From the NCBI RefSeq assembly GCF_017349075.1, contig NZ_JAFMOF010000004.1:682001-746000 (forward strand): a DNA stretch of 64,000 bases. Reading direction: 5' to 3'. The notes beneath the pieces were generated by a model, which was given only the letters and a program-made list of their open reading frames with translations, ran no database searches and had not been told where the DNA came from. The position numbers and the translations under genes are program-made. Positions 60,442 to 64,000 of the stretch are shown here, piece by piece. Numbering within the stretch: the stretch's first letter is position 1; each line of letters begins with the position of its first letter. The DNA is from Streptomyces triculaminicus. GTDB taxonomy: Bacteria > Actinomycetota > Actinomycetes > Streptomycetales > Streptomycetaceae.

Positions 60442-61988
60442 GCGAGCAGCATCCGCGGACCGAACAGCGTCCGCAGACCGAGCAGCACCCGCGGACGACG
60501 GGCCGGCTGTACGGGGTGGGGCTCGGCCCCGGCGACCCGTCGCTGATGACCCTGCGGGCCGTCGAGACCATCGCCGCGGCCGACGTCGTCGCCTACCACA
60601 GCGCCCGGCACGGCCGCAGCATCGCGCGCTCGATCGCCGAACGCCACCTGCGCCCGGAGCACATCGAGGAGCGGCTGGTCTATCCGGTCACCACGGAGAC
60701 CACCGACCACCCCGGCGGCTACCGGGCCGCGATGGAGGAGTTCTACGAGGAGGCCGCGGCCCGGCTGGCCGCGCACCTGGACGCCGGGCGCACCGTGGCC
60801 GTCCTCGCCGAGGGCGACCCGCTCTTCTACAGCTCGTACATGCACATGCACAAGCGGCTCGCCCACCGCTACCCCACGGAGGTCGTACCCGGGGTCACCT
60901 CGGTGAGCGCCGCGGCCGCCCGCCTCGGGGAACCGCTCGTCGAGGCCGAGGAGGTGCTGACCATCCTGCCGGGCACCCTGCCCGAGGAGGAGCTCGCGGC
61001 CCGGCTCGCCGCCACCGACTCGGCGGTCGTGATGAAGCTCGGCCGCACCTTCCCGGCGGTGCGGGGCGCGCTGGAACGGGCGGGCCGGCTGGAGGAGGCG
61101 CGGTACGTCGAACGCGCCACGATGAGCGGTGAGCGCACGGGCCGGCTGGCGGACATCGACCCGGAGTCGGTGCCGTACTTCTCCGTGGCGGTGCTGCCGA
61201 GCCGCGTCGGCACCGAGCCGGAGCCCGCGGCCTCCGGCGAGGTCGTGGTCGTCGGGCTCGGCCCGGCGGGCCCGCTGTGGCTCACCCCGGAGGCGCGCGG
61301 TGCGCTGGCGTCGGCGCAGGACGTCGTCGGCTACAGCACCTACGTGGACCGGGTGCCCGTACGCCCCGGCCAGCGCCGCCACCCCTCCGACAACAAAGTG
61401 GAGTCCGAGCGCGCCGAGTTCGCCCTCGACCTCGCCCGTCAGGGCCGCCGGGTCGCGGTGGTCTCCTCGGGCGACCCGGGCGTCTTCGCCATGGCCACGG
61501 CCGTCCTGGAGGTCGCCTCCGAGGACCCCTACCGCGAGATCCCGGTGCGCGTGGTCCCCGGCATGACGGCCGCCCACGCGGCCGCCGCCCGGGCGGGCGC
61601 CCCCCTCGGCCACGACTACGCCGTCGTCTCCCTCTCCGACCGCCTCAAGCCCTGGGAGGTCATCGCCGAACGGCTGCGCGCCGCGGCGGCCGCGGACCTG
61701 GTCCTCGCCCTCTACAACCCCGGCTCCCGCTCCCGCCTCTGGCAGGTCGGCAAGGCCCGCGAGCTCCTCCTCGAGCACCGCACCCCGGAAACCCCCGTGG
61801 TCCTTGCCCGCGACGTGGGCGGCCCCGAGGAGTCCGTACGCGTCATCCGCCTCGGCGAACTCGACCCCGCACAGGTCGACATGCGCACCCTGCTGATCGT
61901 GGGCTCCACACAGACCCGGGCCGTACGACGAGGCGCGGCCGGCACGGAAGAGATCGCCTGGACGCCCCGCCGCTACCCCGAGCACTGA
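60438..61988 (+). CDS. cobIJ: Fused precorrin-2 C20- and precorrin-3B C17-methyltransferase CobIJ
   Basis: A 516-residue fusion of two SAM-dependent uroporphyrinogen-methyltransferase-like domains. Domain 1 (CobI, about 20-255) starts LYGVGLGPGDPSLMTLRAVETI and has LAEGDPLFYSSYMHMHKRL and VPGVTSVSAAAARLG. Domain 2 (CobJ, about 265-515) starts VVVVGLGPAGPLWLTPEA and has SSGDPGVFAMATAVLEV, VPGMTAAHAAAARAGAPLGHD and LALYNPGSRSR. Such fusions are usual in actinobacteria. The first 20 residues are a short repeat (EQHPRTEQRPQTEQHPRT). It is the last gene of cobG-H-IJ; a hairpin follows. Confidence 0.95.
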   Translation: MSEQHPRTEQRPQTEQHPRTTGRLYGVGLGPGDPSLMTLRAVETIAAADVVAYHSARHGRSIARSIAERHLRPEHIEERLVYPVTTETTDHPGGYRAAMEEFYEEAAARLAAHLDAGRTVAVLAEGDPLFYSSYMHMHKRLAHRYPTEVVPGVTSVSAAAARLGEPLVEAEEVLTILPGTLPEEELAARLAATDSAVVMKLGRTFPAVRGALERAGRLEEARYVERATMSGERTGRLADIDPESVPYFSVAVLPSRVGTEPEPAASGEVVVVGLGPAGPLWLTPEARGALASAQDVVGYSTYVDRVPVRPGQRRHPSDNKVESERAEFALDLARQGRRVAVVSSGDPGVFAMATAVLEVASEDPYREIPVRVVPGMTAAHAAAARAGAPLGHDYAVVSLSDRLKPWEVIAERLRAAAAADLVLALYNPGSRSRLWQVGKARELLLEHRTPETPVVLARDVGGPEESVRVIRLGELDPAQVDMRTLLIVGSTQTRAVRRGAAGTEEIAWTPRRYPEH

Positions 61989-62009
61989 CGCGCGGTCCCC
62001 GCCCCCTTC

Positions 62010-62029
62010 GGCACGGCGCCCGCCGTGCC
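62010..62029 (+). terminator. Terminator-like hairpin after cobIJ
   Basis: Arms GGCACGGCG (62010-62018) and CGCCGTGCC (62021-62029) face each other 22 bases after the cobIJ stop. A C-rich hexamer repeat (CCCCGT / CCCCGG) follows to about 62064. The rest of the gap to the GNAT stop at 62137 shows nothing further. Confidence 0.6.
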
Positions 62030-62136
62030 CCGTCCCCGTCCCCGTCCCCGGCCCCGGCCCCGGCAAGCGCATCCGCCCGGGGGCGGGGCATCGCGCGGGG
62101 GGCGACCTGGCCCTACGCGAGCGAGGGGCGTGCGTA

Positions 62137-62691
62137 TCAGCGCAGACCGAGCAGCATCACGTCATGGAGGTCCGCGCCCTCCCACGGGCGCGCCTCGCCG
62201 ATCTTGCAGTATCCCCACGCCCGGTAGGCGGCCGATGCCGCCTTGCTGTCCGGGTGGACGTTGAGCAGCACGCGCTCCGCCTCGATGCCGTCGACCAGTG
62301 CCTCGTACAAGCGGCGCGCGACGCCCTGCCGGCGCCACGGCCCGCGCACAGCGAGCTCCATGAGCCCGAAGGTGCGGTGCCCGTCTTCCCGCCGCATGTC
62401 GTCGGACACGGGGTCGGTCAGTTGGTCCCACCACCCCGTGTCGGGCCCGAGCGGGTAGCCGTACGCCATGCCGACCGGCTCGCCGCCCTCGGCGCGGGCC
62501 AGGGCAGCACGGAAGGTGCTTTTGCGGGTCTGAGAGCGGAAGCGCCGGAAGGTGGTTGCCACGTCGTCCGCGGTCTCGTTGTACGGCGGTTCCGCGAACG
62601 CCTCGGCGTATACCAGCCTGAACGCCTCCTCGACCCGAGCGGCGGCAGAGCCGTCCATGCGTTCTACCGTGATGGCCCCTTGCTGCGTCAC
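62137..62691 (-). CDS. GNAT-family N-acetyltransferase
   Basis: A 184-residue acetyltransferase. The acetyl-CoA site is in MELAVRGPWRRQGVARRLYEAL (about 116-137, R-R-Q-G-V-A pyrophosphate loop). The C-terminal strand AAYRAWGYCKIGEARPWE is the usual motif B. The substrate is unknown. The GTG start overlaps the stop of the upstream XRE-TPR gene (GTGA), so the two are translated together. That suggests the regulator and enzyme act in one pathway. Confidence 0.85.
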   Translation of the reverse strand: MTQQGAITVERMDGSAAARVEEAFRLVYAEAFAEPPYNETADDVATTFRRFRSQTRKSTFRAALARAEGGEPVGMAYGYPLGPDTGWWDQLTDPVSDDMRREDGHRTFGLMELAVRGPWRRQGVARRLYEALVDGIEAERVLLNVHPDSKAASAAYRAWGYCKIGEARPWEGADLHDVMLLGLR

Positions 62692-63965
62692 GTAGTGCCT
62701 CCTCGGACGGTCTCACGGATGCGCTCGCCGCACTCACGGGCCGCGATGCTGTCGACCCGGGCCACGGCCCGCTGGAACCCTCGGATCTTGCCCAGCAGCC
62801 GCGGAGAGGCGATACCGCCGGACGCGTCGAGAGCAGCGCCCATCTCCACGCACGCTTCGTCGACCTCCCCGGCGGCGAGAAGTACATCTGCGAGCTTCAC
62901 GCGGTACGAGGCGCTGTTGCGAGCCAGGTCGCCGCCGATGCCGCGCACGGCGGCGCGCAGGAACGGCACGGCCTGTTTCGGCTGCTCGGCCCGTACGTAC
63001 ATGTCCGCCGTCGCGTAGTCGACCTCGAACGGGCCGACGAACCGGGCCCACTTCGGCACCTCGGCATCCGTGTCCGCGCGCCCCTGGTGTCTGACGGCCC
63101 GACTCAGTGCGCGGCGCGCCCCGGACAGGTCTCCCGCGTGGGTCGCGACGTTCGCATCACGCAGCGCGATCACAAGGTGCACCGTGTGACCGGCGCCCGC
63201 GCGCGTGGCGAGCCGGTACGCGTTCTCGACCGCGCTCGCCGCCTCCCATGCTCGCTCCGCCTTGATCGCGAGAAGCACCAGCGTCTCGAGCACGGAAATC
63301 TGTAGCACCGGATTATCGACAAGTTGCGCCGCGGCGAGCGCTTCCATGCAGGCGGCGCGCCCCTGATCAATGCGACCACCGTCGTAGCCATACCAAGCCC
63401 GGTGGCCATGCAGCTCGGCAAGCATCGTCTGCAACTCGCGACCAATGCGGCTGGTGCACGAGGCAGCGCCGAGAGCGTCCGTAATCTCACCATCGATACG
63501 GCCCGCCTGCGCCATAGCCGGCACGCTGCCCGCCGTATGGTCCGTCTGGTACAGGCCGTCGAGCCTCGACCGCAGGCGGGTGATATCGGACATACCGATC
63601 CGCGGCCCCGGTCGAACAGGAACAAGGGTCGCTGCGGCGAGTGCCCCAGCGTCGGCGACGAACGTTCTCCGCTTCACCTCTCCAGCGTCGCTGATCGGCA
63701 TAGCAACCGTCACACGGTGCTTCGGGACGTCGAACCCCATCTCGGCCAACGGCACGCCGAACATGGCTTCCAGCACAGCCTGCTGACCCGGGTGCGGCAG
63801 AGGCGGCGGCGTTTCTCGTTCCCACCGGCGCAGCTGTCGCTCACTGAGAGAAGCAGCGACCCCGAGGCGCGCCGCCTCCTCGATGAGCGCCGCCACGAAC
63901 GACGCTTGTGTGTACCCGGCGGCCCGGCGTAACCGGGTCAGTTTGCTGATCGTCTTGCCCGCCAT
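62688..63965 (-). CDS. XRE-type regulator with TPR-like C-terminal domain
   Basis: A 425-residue protein. The N-terminal helix-turn-helix (about 5-60) reads LTRLRRAAGYTQASFVAALIEEAARLGVAASLSERQLRRWERE, followed by a short linker and alanine-rich segment (about 100-115). The rest (about 150-420) is a series of helix pairs of TPR type. Such proteins are numerous in Streptomyces and often act with a small neighbouring protein or enzyme. GAGGAGA precedes the ATG at 63965. The gene has noticeably more A and T than the cobalamin genes beside it. It is coupled to the GNAT gene. Confidence 0.82.
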   Translation of the reverse strand: MAGKTISKLTRLRRAAGYTQASFVAALIEEAARLGVAASLSERQLRRWERETPPPLPHPGQQAVLEAMFGVPLAEMGFDVPKHRVTVAMPISDAGEVKRRTFVADAGALAAATLVPVRPGPRIGMSDITRLRSRLDGLYQTDHTAGSVPAMAQAGRIDGEITDALGAASCTSRIGRELQTMLAELHGHRAWYGYDGGRIDQGRAACMEALAAAQLVDNPVLQISVLETLVLLAIKAERAWEAASAVENAYRLATRAGAGHTVHLVIALRDANVATHAGDLSGARRALSRAVRHQGRADTDAEVPKWARFVGPFEVDYATADMYVRAEQPKQAVPFLRAAVRGIGGDLARNSASYRVKLADVLLAAGEVDEACVEMGAALDASGGIASPRLLGKIRGFQRAVARVDSIAARECGERIRETVRGGTT

Positions 63966-64000
63966 GCGCTCTCCTCGCGACCGCGGATTTCCTCCACACC

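Overview
The window comes from a high-GC actinobacterium, almost certainly a Streptomyces or close relative. The GC content is very high, many starts are GTG or TTG, coding regions have near-saturated G/C at third codon positions, and stop/start overlaps of the ATGA or GTGA type are frequent. The families also fit: ergothioneine genes egtABCD, a CYP102-type self-sufficient P450, a MAB_1171c-family membrane protein, DUF4239 and DUF6191 proteins, and an aerobic cobalamin pathway. No rRNA, tRNA, CRISPR array, integrase or complete insertion sequence was seen.

Layout. (1) 1-7040 is a KstR2-type steroid C/D-ring catabolic cluster: the end of an IpdB-like CoA-transferase subunit, an IpdC-like flavin reductase, and on the minus strand SDR, kstR2-like TetR and fadA6-like thiolase, divergent from a crotonase and a fused double acyl-CoA dehydrogenase. 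A near-consensus KstR2 operator lies between the two divergent operons. (2) 7063-9225 holds a FUSC membrane protein and a MarR regulator. (3) 9226-10488 is a decay zone: a CsoR-like operator joined to a multiply deleted copper P-type ATPase, a very long perfect hairpin, and a PIG-L protein lacking its catalytic motifs. (4) 10499-13297 is a response regulator, sensor kinase and GerMN-like lipoprotein operon. (5) 13402-19068 holds PaaX and an AidB-like acyl-CoA dehydrogenase (divergent), a frame-ambiguous proline-rich secreted protein, a DUF4239 protein and a CYP125-like P450. (6) 19279-24861 holds egtABCD, a universal stress protein, dodecin and DUF6191. (7) 24881-31659 holds an AraC/GyrI regulator, a secreted PI-PLC-like enzyme, the CYP102-like fusion divergent from a PAS-LuxR regulator across a palindrome, and an FhuF-like Fe-S protein. 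(8) 31878-46858 holds a GH92 mannosidase, two APC permeases, a NarL-type two-component pair, a Tap-type peptidase, an Fpg/Nei glycosylase, a flavin monooxygenase, a UvrA2-type ABC ATPase, a zinc-ribbon microprotein and a YIP1-like membrane protein. (9) 46989-54400 holds a P450, an XRE / ImmA-IrrE / MAB_1171c operon with its own candidate operator, a small protein of possible effector-associated type, a secreted trypsin-like protease and a two-gene VWA operon. (10) 54438-61988 is cobalamin biosynthesis: riboswitch-led cobN, divergent from cobG-cobH-cobIJ. (11) 62137-63965 is an XRE-TPR regulator coupled to a GNAT.

How the parts fit together: regions 1 and 5 (CYP125-like P450, AidB-like dehydrogenase) point to steroid use. 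egtABCD makes ergothioneine, with no egtE in the window. The cobalamin genes supply corrin-ring steps and cobalt insertion under B12 feedback. The most unusual material is the copper-ATPase and PIG-L decay zone, the dual-frame proline repeat gene, the XRE/ImmA/membrane operon with its neighbours, and several unreported-looking palindromes in divergent promoters. Gaps between genes that are not listed below are short, and nothing supportable was seen in them.
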